Origin: a virus
Strand: one strand, 5' to 3'
DNA: 50,704 bases
Virus record (IMG/VR): IMGVR_UViG_3300045417_000364
Location: 1-50,704 of that record
The translations under genes were made by a program, and so were the position numbers. Of the stretch, positions 1 to 7,619 are shown one piece after another. A model generated the notes under the pieces. It worked only from the letters and a program-made list of their open reading frames with translations. It was not told the DNA's origin and did not search any database. The first letter of the stretch is position 1. Every line of letters starts with the position of its first letter.

Positions 1-236
1 AAGTCAAATAAACTTTTTGCACCTGGTTTAAATTTGTATTCAATTTCTTTTACATTCTTTACGCACCAACGACCATAATCAGTTTCTAAGAAGCTTGTAA
101 GATAGGTGTCTGCAAATACATTTGGATCTTCATCGCCTATAGGGACCCGTGCTAATACTATCCAATCAAAGCATTCACTGTCAATAAGTTTATACATAGG
201 AGTGATGCCTTCAGTAAGTTTAATTTCAGTTGGCAT
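1..236 (-). CDS. Hypothetical protein, C-terminus cut by window edge
   Basis: An open minus-strand frame starts at ATG 236 and runs off the left edge after about 78 codons. The protein begins MPTEIKLTEGITPMYKLID and is soluble-looking, with many acidic residues and several aromatics. No family is recognised. Its start overlaps the last 11 bases of the upstream methyltransferase-like gene, so the two are probably translated as a pair in the same minus-strand operon. It has the same short-protein style as the rest of this early-type block. Confidence 0.6.
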   Translation of the reverse strand, partial: MPTEIKLTEGITPMYKLIDSECFDWIVLARVPIGDEDPNVFADTYLTSFLETDYGRWCVKNVKEIEYKFKPGAKSLFD

Positions 237-1041
237 ATCTAGTTAGGCTCAATACTGCATGAAATTCTGGACTTAGATGTTCTGGTTGGGTAACGCTTTC
301 TACCACCCAAGGATGTAATCCTAGTTGACAGGTTATGTTTATATTATATCTAAAACTTTCTGGAGTAAAATACCAAGCATGGATGTCAGCAAATTTCCTT
401 TGCTTTTCATCTCTAGCCCTATCAATCTTATGTCTCAATTGTGTGGCATAGGTTAGGTCAATAGGAATATGTCTTGGATTGGCACCGTGCACTCCATGCC
501 AATGTTCGTAAATATTATTATGTGCAGAATAAACTATATGCTTTAGATAGCTGGCAAAGGTATGTGTATTTCTTTCTTCCAAAAAAGCATCTATCATTTC
601 AGTATATTCACTTTCAGTTTGAAAATGATCATAGCAATATCTTTTATCTGGAACAGTCACAAAAAATTTAGTATGTAAAGCTGCCGCCAAACTAGCCATC
701 TCATTTAAATGATTTATAATATCTGGATAATGTTCAATATTGTGAGCACTATATAAACAGTCAAACTTTAGATTAGTATGAAAGCTAGGTCTCTTGGCAG
801 GATCTACCAATATATCAATATGTTCTGGGATTTCAGTAGTAACTGTTTCAGTAGCATATCTTGTTATTTCTTCTCTAATTTGGTCACTGGTAAAACAATC
901 CATATATTGAAGATTAACAAAATCTTTTTTAAGTAGAGTTGGACGATTATATGGTCCTATTTCTAATATTCTTGAATTTCTTGGAATAAATTTAATAAAT
1001 TCATCTTTACTAATGACATTAGGAAGTGTAACTGGATTCAT
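226..1041 (-). CDS. SAM-dependent methyltransferase-like protein
   Basis: A 271-aa protein that looks like a class I methyltransferase. Residues about 20-30 read ILEIGPYNRP, a variant of the glycine-rich SAM-binding loop, and HNIEHYPD at about residue 100 resembles the post-motif of Methyltransf_11-type enzymes that act on sugars, lipids or glycans. A second conserved-looking stretch is VPDKRYCYDHF. The start chosen is ATG 1041, which overlaps the TAA of the upstream membrane-protein gene (TAATG); a TTG at 1047 is possible but adds only two residues. Substrate unknown; glycan modification is a guess from other phage and cell-surface clusters. Confidence 0.6.
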   Translation of the reverse strand: MNPVTLPNVISKDEFIKFIPRNSRILEIGPYNRPTLLKKDFVNLQYMDCFTSDQIREEITRYATETVTTEIPEHIDILVDPAKRPSFHTNLKFDCLYSAHNIEHYPDIINHLNEMASLAAALHTKFFVTVPDKRYCYDHFQTESEYTEMIDAFLEERNTHTFASYLKHIVYSAHNNIYEHWHGVHGANPRHIPIDLTYATQLRHKIDRARDEKQRKFADIHAWYFTPESFRYNINITCQLGLHPWVVESVTQPEHLSPEFHAVLSLTRYAN

Positions 1042-1325
1042 TACCAATACCCCAAAGCTCTACCGAATCCAAATAGATGGACACAGGCAAAATAACAAGT
1101 TAACAGAAATGGCCAAGCCAGCTGTCTACGCCAATAAGCTAGTATACTAAAAACTGCGCCGATAAAACTAATTGGGTAAATGTATTTCATTGGAGGATTA
1201 TAAGCCATCCAAGCAATGGCAAATGTAGAGCTTATTACGCATAGACTGGCCATCATTTCTAAGTAGAAGGCTTTACGATCTGTTGTATAACTTTGATGCC
1301 AAAAGGCCTTAACTTTTTTTAACAT
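1041..1325 (-). CDS. Small integral membrane protein
   Basis: A 94-aa protein with three predicted membrane segments: residues about 22-42 (SLCVISSTFAIAWMAY), 48-64 (YIYPISFIGAVFSILAYW) and 70-88 (WPFLLTCYFACVHLFGF). The N-terminus is positively charged (KKVKAFWHQ), which favours a cytoplasmic N-terminus. It ends in the TAATG overlap with the methyltransferase-like gene and follows the next gene by only a few bases, so it sits inside one operon. No family recognised. Confidence 0.6.
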   Translation of the reverse strand: MLKKVKAFWHQSYTTDRKAFYLEMMASLCVISSTFAIAWMAYNPPMKYIYPISFIGAVFSILAYWRRQLAWPFLLTCYFACVHLFGFGRALGYW

Positions 1326-1329
1326 AATC

Positions 1330-1611
1330 TTATATACCTGTATTATCTAAGGTGTCATTGTACTTCAGTTTTAGTAACATAGTCATTTCTTCAGTCATTT
1401 CTAATCTACGACGATATAAAATATAACTGTCGTCATCAGTCTCACGCCAAGTTGCTCCTTCCTTATCCGCATAAGTATTACGGACCCAATCGATAATTTC
1501 CTTTTTAAGTGCCACTAGGTACCAACCATCTGGTACGCGAAATAGAATATTTACATTGGGCTCTTTGGCAAATAAAGGGACATCCAACTTAAAACTTGTT
1601 AATCTAGCCAT
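1330..1611 (-). CDS. Small hypothetical protein (F/L-x-L-K/R-aromatic tail family, divergent member)
   Basis: A 93-aa soluble protein without recognised domain. It contains FRVPDGWYLVALKKEI near the centre and ends in a stretch with MTMLLKLKYND, a weaker version of the W-F-x-L-R-W tail seen in the neighbours at 1627, 2174, 2386 and 2567. ATG 1611 is the only sensible start. Part of the minus-strand chain of small genes. Confidence 0.55.
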   Translation of the reverse strand: MARLTSFKLDVPLFAKEPNVNILFRVPDGWYLVALKKEIIDWVRNTYADKEGATWRETDDDSYILYRRRLEMTEEMTMLLKLKYNDTLDNTGI

Positions 1612-1626
1612 GATATCCTATATTGT

Positions 1627-1845
1627 TCAAAGCCATTTTAGTGTAAACCAAGTTGCCCATTTTTCCTCATAGAAAAAGAATACAGCATCTCTTGGCTCAG
1701 AATAATTACTATCAAAATCATATAAAGAAGGTATAAACCTAAAATCAAAATCACGCCCTTGTTCTAAGCCCTGTTTTTTAAGTTCCTTCACCATGTCTAT
1801 GAGTTGACCTGTTATCTCATTAGGTACAGTGACTTGAATACTCAT
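1627..1845 (-). CDS. Small hypothetical protein with aromatic W-F-x-L-K-W tail
   Basis: A 72-aa protein. The N-terminal half carries a predicted amphipathic helix (LIDMVKELKKQGLEQG), and the C-terminus reads FFFYEEKWATWFTLKWL. The tail matches the neighbouring small proteins: an aromatic beta strand, a short turn, then W-F-x-L-K/R-W. The arrangement helix-strand-strand-tail suggests a compact alpha/beta fold. Function unknown. Confidence 0.55.
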   Translation of the reverse strand: MSIQVTVPNEITGQLIDMVKELKKQGLEQGRDFDFRFIPSLYDFDSNYSEPRDAVFFFYEEKWATWFTLKWL

Positions 1846-1903
1846 ACACTATATATTAGATTTTTTTTGCTAGACCTTTAAATATGATTAAAATGTAGCT
1901 TAT

Positions 1904-2161
1904 TTAATTTATATCTTGTCCCCATAAGCGCACTGCTAAAATGCTATCAGAACAGCCTTGTTCATATCCATCCCAATAAGGCTCATACCTACTACCATCT
2001 TTACTATAACGCCAACTGTTTATGTCTTTTTCTATGTCCGCAAGCATCAACCTAACAAAGCGTTCCAGTGCTGGACGATCCAAGTGAGCAAGATAAAGAC
2101 GTCCACCTGCAAGGTTTATTATCTCATCTAATTTGTTATTAAATGTAGTACCATCATTCAT
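1904..2161 (-). CDS. Small hypothetical phage protein
   Basis: An 85-aa protein starting at ATG 2161 (MNDGTTFNN); an in-frame TTG at 2170 is less likely. It has a Leu-rich helix (LDRPALERFVRLMLADIE) followed by NSWRYSKDGSRYEPYWDGYEQG, which looks conserved in marine T4-like phage hypotheticals by my recollection. It lacks the W-F-x-L-R-W tail of its neighbours. Function unknown. Confidence 0.5.
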   Translation of the reverse strand: MNDGTTFNNKLDEIINLAGGRLYLAHLDRPALERFVRLMLADIEKDINSWRYSKDGSRYEPYWDGYEQGCSDSILAVRLWGQDIN

Positions 2162-2173
2162 AATGATCAAATT

Positions 2174-2377
2174 TTAATAATTATCATTAAACCATCTTAA
2201 TTTAAACCAATTAGCATCGCTTTCATTTTTGAAAGTAAATACACCTTCGCCTACGTAATAAAAGGTATGTGGTTGAAAGTTTTGGTCACACCAGGCTAAG
2301 CAGTAACACCAGCCAACTTTACTTTGAACGGGCTGTTGTACACTAACAACTTCCCAACCTTGCCAATCCTTACTCAT
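2174..2377 (-). CDS. Small hypothetical protein with W-F-x-L-R-W tail
   Basis: A 67-aa protein starting MSKDWQGWEVVSVQQ. The middle has an aromatic strand (FYYVGEGVFTFKN) and the C-terminus ends ESDANWFKLRWFNDNY, the clearest copy of the tail shared by this gene group. Two cysteines (C24, C29) occur near the centre. It is separated by 12 bases from the next gene of the chain. Function unknown. Confidence 0.55.
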   Translation of the reverse strand: MSKDWQGWEVVSVQQPVQSKVGWCYCLAWCDQNFQPHTFYYVGEGVFTFKNESDANWFKLRWFNDNY

Positions 2378-2385
2378 CTTTTATT

Positions 2386-2574
2386 TTAAGAAAACCTTAA
2401 TGCAAACCAATTTCGATTAGATTCTGACTTGAAGTAGATATATGGATGCAGTATTTTAGCACCAAACTCTTTTTCAAGCCAAGTTGGGAATCCTAATTTG
2501 CCACCCATCCAAATATTTGTATAATAAAAGTTTATAGCATAATCAAGATAAGGTATTACATCCAGTTTATACAT
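2386..2574 (-). CDS. Small hypothetical protein with W-F-x-L-R-F tail
   Basis: A 62-aa protein. ATG 2574 (MYKLDVIPYLD) is chosen because it overlaps the stop codon of the upstream gene by 8 bases; a GTG at 2604 would overlap it by 38. The C-terminus IYFKSESNRNWFALRFS repeats the neighbour pattern of an aromatic strand, a polar turn and W-F-x-L-R-aromatic. Function unknown. Confidence 0.55.
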   Translation of the reverse strand: MYKLDVIPYLDYAINFYYTNIWMGGKLGFPTWLEKEFGAKILHPYIYFKSESNRNWFALRFS

Positions 2575-2773
2575 CGCCACTCCAACGTAGAATAAACATG
2601 TCACGTTGAGTAGGCCTTTTAAAGCTCCACAGTGAATGTGTCATTTGCTTACCGCAGTTATTCTCAGTGCACCATGCATTAATTTCTTCTATTTTCTTTG
2701 GAGTCAGACTATCACCTTCAATCACCACACCAGGTAGTTTGAATAGACCAACTTCTACGCAACTTATTTTCAT
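2567..2773 (-). CDS. Small hypothetical protein with M-F-x-L-R-W tail
   Basis: A 68-aa protein that starts MKISCVEVGLFKLPG and ends WSFKRPTQRDMFILRWSGDV. The helix LTPKKIEEINAWCTE followed by a strand and the tail matches the layout of the 1627, 2174 and 2386 proteins, so these are probably diverged paralogues. Its stop overlaps the following gene's start. Function unknown. Confidence 0.55.
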   Translation of the reverse strand: MKISCVEVGLFKLPGVVIEGDSLTPKKIEEINAWCTENNCGKQMTHSLWSFKRPTQRDMFILRWSGDV

Positions 2774-2805
2774 TTTAGGTATGTATAATACATAGAAATC
2801 TACCC

Positions 2806-3171
2806 TTATTTTACTTCCTTCACATGTTTACAGGTTTTTCTAAATTCATAGCCTGGACAGGTACAAGACCATTTTCCGTTTATTTTATACAGTTCATAGA
2901 TATTACCTTTACTACCTTCTATTATACGGCGTTCTGCTGCGCCAACAAATTCATCTAAAATAAACAATTCATGTGGTTGGCTCTTTATAATTAAATTCCT
3001 ATCAATAACACGGATTTTAAAATCTTCTAGGCCTGTAGTAAGGCACAGATATTGCTTGCTATCAACGTGCTTAAGGGTAACCTCCTCACCTTCATATTCA
3101 TAGAACTCAGGCATTGGATAGGGAAAACGATCTTTAAATGGGTATTGTAGATTACGAACGGTAACTTTCAT
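2806..3171 (-). CDS. SWIM zinc-finger domain protein
   Basis: A 121-aa protein whose C-terminal 20 residues contain WSCTCPGYEFRKTCKHV, matching the SWIM zinc-finger pattern C-x-C-x(n)-C-x-H. SWIM domains bind zinc and mediate DNA or protein contacts. The N-terminal 95 residues are not recognised; they look like a small beta-rich domain. The zinc finger is complete, so the protein is likely functional. A regulatory or DNA-associated role in the early block is possible but not shown. Confidence 0.65.
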   Translation of the reverse strand: MKVTVRNLQYPFKDRFPYPMPEFYEYEGEEVTLKHVDSKQYLCLTTGLEDFKIRVIDRNLIIKSQPHELFILDEFVGAAERRIIEGSKGNIYELYKINGKWSCTCPGYEFRKTCKHVKEVK

Positions 3172-3177
3172 TTTGCT

Positions 3178-3423
3178 CTATTGCCATTTTGGACGACATT
3201 GTTGAGGAATCCCATGATAGCAATTCTGTGCTATGTCTATACAAGCATCACACTTAGCTTGACGTTGCAGTGCCATATAGGGAGGGTTAGGAATTGTGTA
3301 AATCCTCTCGCCCCTACATAATTGAACATCATACTCTCTTGTACCAGGACATAAAGGAGGTTTGATATCAATACTTGAGCAGCTTGTTAGAGTTATCAGT
3401 AAAACTACAGCAAACTTATGCAT
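3178..3423 (-). CDS. Small Cys-rich lipoprotein
   Basis: An 81-aa protein with a short lipoprotein signal (MHKFAVVLLITLTSC); the lipobox is LTSC with lipidation expected at C15. The mature part has six more cysteines, suggesting disulphides in the periplasm. It begins right after a sigma70-like promoter at 3449-3477 and an AGGA ribosome-binding site. It could act at the host envelope, for example in superinfection exclusion, but that is inference from location and timing only. Confidence 0.6.
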   Translation of the reverse strand: MHKFAVVLLITLTSCSSIDIKPPLCPGTREYDVQLCRGERIYTIPNPPYMALQRQAKCDACIDIAQNCYHGIPQQCRPKWQ

Positions 3424-3448
3424 GATATTTTCCTAATTAACAATCATA

Positions 3449-3477
3449 AGTTTATGCGATGTAGCTCATCTTGTCAA
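3449..3477 (-). promoter_or_regulatory. Sigma70-like promoter for the lipoprotein gene
   Basis: On the minus strand TTGACA (3477-3472), a 17-base spacer and TAAACT (3454-3449) form a good host-type promoter. Its output would read the lipoprotein gene at 3423 and the small genes after it. Confidence 0.6.
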
Positions 3478-3908
3478 GAGCCTGCATTGTAGTTTAAAAA
3501 CAACTCGCAAAAGTCGCTAAAATGAACAATGGTCTTTTTATCTACATCCAAATTAGTTTTTAAATGATCTACAATTTTTTTATCACTTTCGATATAAACA
3601 TCAATATCGTGTTCGTTGATCATTCTTAACTTGTATTGTTCATTATTTTCTTTTTCTTGATCTCTTTGGTGTAAAATCATTTTAGGCTGATTAGAAAAAT
3701 ATTTTAATAACCAACTTTTTGTTATGTGCTCAAATTGTGCAGGTCTTCCTGTTAATAATATCCATTCACCCACTGGTTTGAATACAGGTTGCATATACAT
3801 AGTCAAATTTAAATATGCATTATGATCACCAAGATCTGGAATATGGTCACAGTCTGGAATTAATACCCCATCCAAATCAAATGCTGTTATATTACTGTGT
3901 TTATTCAT
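3474..3908 (-). CDS. HAD-superfamily hydrolase-like protein
   Basis: A 144-aa protein with HAD motif I near the N-terminus (FDLDGV; nucleophile D11, acid D13), motif II in ILLTGRPAQ (T-G-R) and a late acidic motif in YIESDKKIVDHL. These support a small phosphatase of the HAD fold acting on a nucleotide, sugar phosphate or nucleic-acid end. There is little cap domain in 144 aa, as in small phage HAD proteins. Its start overlaps the end of the phosphoribosyltransferase-like gene, so the two are probably co-translated. Confidence 0.7.
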   Translation of the reverse strand: MNKHSNITAFDLDGVLIPDCDHIPDLGDHNAYLNLTMYMQPVFKPVGEWILLTGRPAQFEHITKSWLLKYFSNQPKMILHQRDQEKENNEQYKLRMINEHDIDVYIESDKKIVDHLKTNLDVDKKTIVHFSDFCELFLNYNAGS

Positions 3909-4383
3909 CTCTAAATCTTACTCCATAGTCTTTGCTTATTTTTTTACTGCCCCAAAAAGGTTCTTCGGCAAAATAAGGAAGCCTTGTACCTTGTATTACT
4001 TCGTTTCTTATGTTTTCAGGAGTATTCCAATCTGTATACAATACTGCCCAAACAAATTTAGTTTGTGGATAGTTACGTGCCATATATTCTTTGCACCTTA
4101 GATAACTATTACCAGTCACAGTGTTGTCATCCACAAAGGCCACACGTTCTGGATTACTATCTGTCATCAGTAATTTATCTTTACCTGGATAATATATGCC
4201 AATATTACGAATGGATAATAGTTGACTTACCCAAGTAGCATATATTAATCCAGTACGTGCTACACCTACAATATTTGTGGGACTGAAGTGTCCAATAGCC
4301 TTTACTATTCTATCAAAATATTCCTCACCCTCGGCGTTGGTCATACACCTCGGTTGTTCAGGAAAGTCTTTATATTTGTTCAT
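3901..4383 (-). CDS. Phosphoribosyltransferase-like protein
   Basis: A 160-aa protein, starting at ATG 4383 (MNKYKDFPEQ). NIVGVARTGLIYA and VAFVDDNTVTGNSY resemble the two hallmark segments of type I phosphoribosyltransferases; the second corresponds to the PRPP loop with paired acidic residues and TG. Substrate is unclear. Together with the HAD-like gene it may form a nucleotide-salvage or base-modification pair. A longer reading with 14 extra residues is unlikely because it would extend into the promoter. Confidence 0.6.
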   Translation of the reverse strand: MNKYKDFPEQPRCMTNAEGEEYFDRIVKAIGHFSPTNIVGVARTGLIYATWVSQLLSIRNIGIYYPGKDKLLMTDSNPERVAFVDDNTVTGNSYLRCKEYMARNYPQTKFVWAVLYTDWNTPENIRNEVIQGTRLPYFAEEPFWGSKKISKDYGVRFRDE

Positions 4384-4390
4384 GCCTTGA

Positions 4391-4419
4391 ATAATACTAT
4401 ATATTAAAGTTAATGTCAA
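4391..4419 (-). promoter_or_regulatory. Sigma70-like promoter for the minus-strand early block
   Basis: TTGACA (4419-4414) and TATTAT (4396-4391) are separated by 17 bases on the minus strand. The predicted start of transcription falls almost on the ATG at 4383, so the message may have almost no leader. Confidence 0.6.
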
Positions 4420-4436
4420 CACCAAGGAGGTGTAGA

Positions 4437-5261
4437 ATGCGAATTTTAATAACCGGACATCTTGGCTTTATAGGTCGTAATATGTGTGCTTTTTTAAAGC
4501 AACAGGAAAATTTACAAATAGATGGTTATGATTGGGATCCTAAGCACTGGCCTGATGTAAAAAAGTACGACTGGGTGATACATCTAGGTGCATTGGCTGA
4601 TATGACTGAGACGGATGTTGAAACAATTATGATACAGAATTATGACTTTAGTGTCTATCTGTTTAGTGAATGTAATAGGTACGGAGTTAACATGCAATAT
4701 GCAAGTTCTAGTTCTGTATATGGTAATACAAATAATTTTGAAGAATATGCACCATGTAAGCCACAGACACCATATGCTTGGTCAAAATATCTAGTAGACA
4801 GATGGTTTTTTGGCCAGAAACATAAAATCTATGTTCAAGGATTTAGATATTTTAATGTCTATGGTAAATGGATGCATTTACGTGGGCGCAGAGCTAATGC
4901 TATCTATAAATGGCGTGAACAAGCTAGGAAAGAAGGATTTATTGAAGTTTGGAGTAATGCAGAGCATATATATAGAGATTGGACGTGGGTAGGTGATGTC
5001 TGTCAAATCCATTTAGATTTTATGTCAAACGTGAAAGGTAGTGGAATTTGGAATGTTGGAGCAGGATTACCACATAGTTTTTTAGATATTGCACAAGTTA
5101 TAGCAGAACAGGAAAAAGTTCCATTAAAAATAATTCCGATGCCTATTGAGGAATTACCAAGATTTAGACAAAAAACTTGTGCAGATCTAAAACATCTTAA
5201 ACAAACTATTGGCAAGCGTAGTTGGTTGAATGTATATGAATGGTTGGATTACGATAAATAA
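4437..5261 (+). CDS. NAD-dependent nucleotide-sugar epimerase/dehydratase
   Basis: A 274-aa extended short-chain dehydrogenase/reductase. The Rossmann signature GHLGFIG sits at residues 7-13, a serine-rich SSSSVYG precedes the catalytic Y113-x-x-x-K117 (YAWSK), and RYFNVYG plus RDWTWVGDV are typical of the RfaD/HldD (ADP-heptose epimerase) and related UDP-sugar epimerase families. Start ATG 4437 follows a perfect AGGAGG. It likely remodels host or phage surface sugars. The exact substrate cannot be told from sequence alone. It is divergently arranged from the minus-strand block. Confidence 0.8.
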   Translation: MRILITGHLGFIGRNMCAFLKQQENLQIDGYDWDPKHWPDVKKYDWVIHLGALADMTETDVETIMIQNYDFSVYLFSECNRYGVNMQYASSSSVYGNTNNFEEYAPCKPQTPYAWSKYLVDRWFFGQKHKIYVQGFRYFNVYGKWMHLRGRRANAIYKWREQARKEGFIEVWSNAEHIYRDWTWVGDVCQIHLDFMSNVKGSGIWNVGAGLPHSFLDIAQVIAEQEKVPLKIIPMPIEELPRFRQKTCADLKHLKQTIGKRSWLNVYEWLDYDK

Positions 5262-5265
5262 TAGT

Positions 5266-5562
5266 ATGAAAATATACGAGATTTTAGGTGAAAATTGGCA
5301 AAAGGTCAATAAAAATGACAATACTGATGGTATGAGTAGTAAGGCCGTAAAGGCATATCGTAGAGAAAATCCAGGAAGTAAGCTAAAAACAGCAGTGACT
5401 ACCAAACCAAGTAAGCTAAAGAAAGGTAGTAAGAGTGCTAAACGTCGCAGCAGTTTCTGTGCAAGGATGAGCGGAATGAAAAAAGCTCATGCAAGTGCCA
5501 AGACTAAGAGGAATCCAGACAGTCCAATTAATAAGGCATTACGCCGTTGGAACTGCGAATGA
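5266..5562 (+). CDS. Basic conserved phage protein with MKIYE leader
   Basis: A 98-aa, strongly basic protein rich in Lys, Arg and Ser. The central stretch AKRRSSFCARMSGMKKAH resembles a conserved small-protein family (DUF6321-like) common in marine T4-like phages. It starts MKIYEILGENW; residues 3-5 (I-Y-E) match the prohead-protease consensus, so this may be a packaged, processed internal protein. A GATAAATA motif lies just upstream (5253-5260). Its stop overlaps the next ATG (ATGA). Confidence 0.65.
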   Translation: MKIYEILGENWQKVNKNDNTDGMSSKAVKAYRRENPGSKLKTAVTTKPSKLKKGSKSAKRRSSFCARMSGMKKAHASAKTKRNPDSPINKALRRWNCE

Positions 5563-5798
5563 AGGTAGCAGAAATTATAATGGAAGAAGGTAAGGCAAGT
5601 CAAAACTTATGTAAAAGTTCTAAGTCTAATAAGGATTTAGGAGCTAGTCAGTTAAGTAGTTGTATTAGTCAAGGGTTTCGTGCAAGGACGACTCAAAAAA
5701 AATTTACCATAAACAAGAAGCGTAAAAGTATAGCAGGGAAAAAAGTCAAGGGCGGCAATTACGGTGGCCCTTTACCAGTGTGGAAAGGCAACAGCTAA
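5559..5798 (+). CDS. Small basic phage protein with MKVAE leader
   Basis: A 79-aa lysine-rich protein, translated from ATG 5559, which overlaps the previous stop by 4 bases. It starts MKVAEIIMEEGK and continues with a Ser/Lys-rich, low-hydrophobicity body and a Gly-rich C-terminus (KGGNYGGPLPVW). The composition suggests DNA or virion interior binding. Same leader type as the genes at 5266 and 5798. Confidence 0.55.
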   Translation: MKVAEIIMEEGKASQNLCKSSKSNKDLGASQLSSCISQGFRARTTQKKFTINKKRKSIAGKKVKGGNYGGPLPVWKGNS

Positions 5799-6547
5799 TG
5801 CGTCTTAAGGAATTTGATATATCAGTACCCATAGGAAGTCGTGGACCAGATTGGGTAGACTTACAAAAAGCTTTTGTTAGTTTAGGTTATGACTTAAAAA
5901 AATTTGGTATTGATGGAACAGCCAATCCAGAACTCAGAAAAGTCATTTCTCAATTTGAACGTGATCATAAGTTAACTATCAATGGTAGTCCAGACGCAGA
6001 GATGGTCAACTTAATTAATAAGATCATGCGTGATAAAAATATAAATTTCCCAAAAAGTACGGAAGCCGATATTAAGCCCAAAGTTCAAACTCCTACTAAA
6101 TTCAATCCAAAGGCTTTGAAATCCAATCCAACAGATTTAGGATCAGTTGATCAAGCTATAAAATTCTTTACAAGCAAAGGCTATACTCCAGCGCAAACCG
6201 CTGGTATTATAGGAAATCTCAAAGCAGAAAGTGGCCCCAATCTAAATCATAGAGTAGGAGGCGATGGCGGCAGAGCTTATGGGATAGCACAATGGCACCC
6301 CCCAAGACAGGCAACATTCAAGCGTGTATTCGGTAAAGATATTAGAAATAGCAGTTTTCAAGAACAATTAGAATTTATAGATTGGGAATTAAAAAATACT
6401 GAACTTAGAGCAGGACAGATGCTAAGTAAAGCTAGAACACCAAAACAGGCTGCAATTATATTTGACAAATATTATGAACGTAGTGCAGGATTACATACCA
6501 AGCAAAGAGTAGCCTATGCGCAGGAAATAGAACCAAAGTTTACATAA
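5798..6547 (+). CDS. Tail lysozyme with N-terminal peptidoglycan-binding-like domain
   Basis: A 249-aa protein. Residues about 10-85 look like a PG_binding_1 helical domain (DWVDLQKAFVSLGYDL through a second helix pair). Residues about 115-245 match the phage tail lysozyme family: FFTSKGYTPAQTAGIIGNLKAESG places the likely catalytic Glu in NLKAESG, followed by AYGIAQWHPPRQATF. It would cut host peptidoglycan during entry. Start ATG 5798 overlaps the previous stop by one base (TAATG). The leader MRLKEF resembles the two preceding genes. Confidence 0.8.
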   Translation: MRLKEFDISVPIGSRGPDWVDLQKAFVSLGYDLKKFGIDGTANPELRKVISQFERDHKLTINGSPDAEMVNLINKIMRDKNINFPKSTEADIKPKVQTPTKFNPKALKSNPTDLGSVDQAIKFFTSKGYTPAQTAGIIGNLKAESGPNLNHRVGGDGGRAYGIAQWHPPRQATFKRVFGKDIRNSSFQEQLEFIDWELKNTELRAGQMLSKARTPKQAAIIFDKYYERSAGLHTKQRVAYAQEIEPKFT

Positions 6548-7095
6548 TGAATTTTACAGGTAAATTGCTAATAGCACCACCCAAAATTAAATCAGGATTT
6601 TGGTATAAGAGTGTAATTTTTATAACAGAAGATCATGAAAATGGAAGTATGGGACTCTTACTTAATAAAAGGAGTAGTATCTCTGTATCTGATTTCACAG
6701 ATCAAGTAGGTGAGAGATTAAATATACCAGGTTCAATTTACATAGGTGGACCGGTCAATATTAAGGCATTAACCATGTTACATAGTAATGATTGGGAATG
6801 CAATAATACCATGAAGATTAATAATATTTTAAGGCTTAGTAGTAGTGATGACCTTTTACCAAGATTGAGTGAAGGTGATGCCCCTAAATATTTCAGATTA
6901 TTCTTAGGATTATGTGGATGGAACCCATGTCAATTGCAAGAAGAATTCGATGGAGCGCCACCAAGAGATCGTAATAGTAGTTGGTTAATAGCCAATGCCA
7001 ATATTGATTTAGTTTTTCACCATGATTTAAAGGATCAATGGTTACAGTGTTTAGAAAAAAGTAGTAATGATTTTGTTCAATCAATTTTTGATTAA
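6547..7095 (+). CDS. AlgH/YqgE (DUF179) family protein
   Basis: A 182-aa protein, full length for the UPF0301/YqgE family. Recognisable segments are GKLLIAPPKI, SVIFITEDHENGSMGLLLNK, IYIGGPVNIKALTMLH and RLFLGLCGWNPCQLQEE. The bacterial family is associated with transcriptional control (AlgH in Pseudomonas) but has no firm biochemical role. In a phage it could alter host gene expression. It overlaps the lysozyme stop by one base. Confidence 0.85.
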   Translation: MNFTGKLLIAPPKIKSGFWYKSVIFITEDHENGSMGLLLNKRSSISVSDFTDQVGERLNIPGSIYIGGPVNIKALTMLHSNDWECNNTMKINNILRLSSSDDLLPRLSEGDAPKYFRLFLGLCGWNPCQLQEEFDGAPPRDRNSSWLIANANIDLVFHHDLKDQWLQCLEKSSNDFVQSIFD

Positions 7096-7103
7096 ACTTA
7101 GGA

Positions 7104-7619
7104 ATGATGGACACCCTAGTTCTTAATGCAGATGGTAATCCTTTAAGTTATCTACCTCTTAGCACTATAAACTGGCAAGAGGCCATTAGATATATAGTAT
7201 TGGATAAAGTTAGTGTAATTCAATGGCATGAGAATTGGATTGTGCGTAGTGTAAATTGGGAAACCTTTGTACCCAGTATTCTAATGCTAAAGGAATATAC
7301 TAAGCCAAAACACTATGTAAGATTTAGTAAAAGTAATGTCTTCTTACGAGATAATTATACTTGTCAATATTGTAACAAGCATCTTCAAAAGAAAGATTGC
7401 ACGTTAGATCATGTAAAGCCAGTTAGCCAGGGTGGTCGAACCGTATTTGAGAACACTGTTACTGCATGCGTTCTTTGTAACGCTACCAAGGGTAGTTATG
7501 ATAGGATGACACCAAAGATAAAACCGTATAAACCTGCTTACTTTGAATTGGTAAATAAGCGTAAAGTACTCCCATTCAATGTAAGGCAAAATTCTTGGCT
7601 GATATACATCAACTCTTAA
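7104..7619 (+). CDS. HNH endonuclease
   Basis: A 171-aa protein with an HNH module in its second half: two C-x-x-C zinc pairs (CQYC and CVLC) bracket LDHVKPVSQGG and ENTVTACVLCNATKG, which provide the catalytic His and Asn. The N-terminal half (VLNADGNPLSYLPLSTINWQ) is the usual partner domain of bacterial McrA-like HNH proteins. Either ATG 7104 or ATG 7107 could be used; the second has better spacing to AGGA. Could be a packaging-related, homing or host-degrading nuclease. Confidence 0.8.
   Translation: MMDTLVLNADGNPLSYLPLSTINWQEAIRYIVLDKVSVIQWHENWIVRSVNWETFVPSILMLKEYTKPKHYVRFSKSNVFLRDNYTCQYCNKHLQKKDCTLDHVKPVSQGGRTVFENTVTACVLCNATKGSYDRMTPKIKPYKPAYFELVNKRKVLPFNVRQNSWLIYINS

Noticed and set aside
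7104-7619. HNH protein as the homing endonuclease that mobilised the 8521 gene.
   Set aside because: The HNH gene lies outside the direct repeats and has the domain layout of ordinary McrA-like proteins; a role in the insertion cannot be supported from sequence alone.
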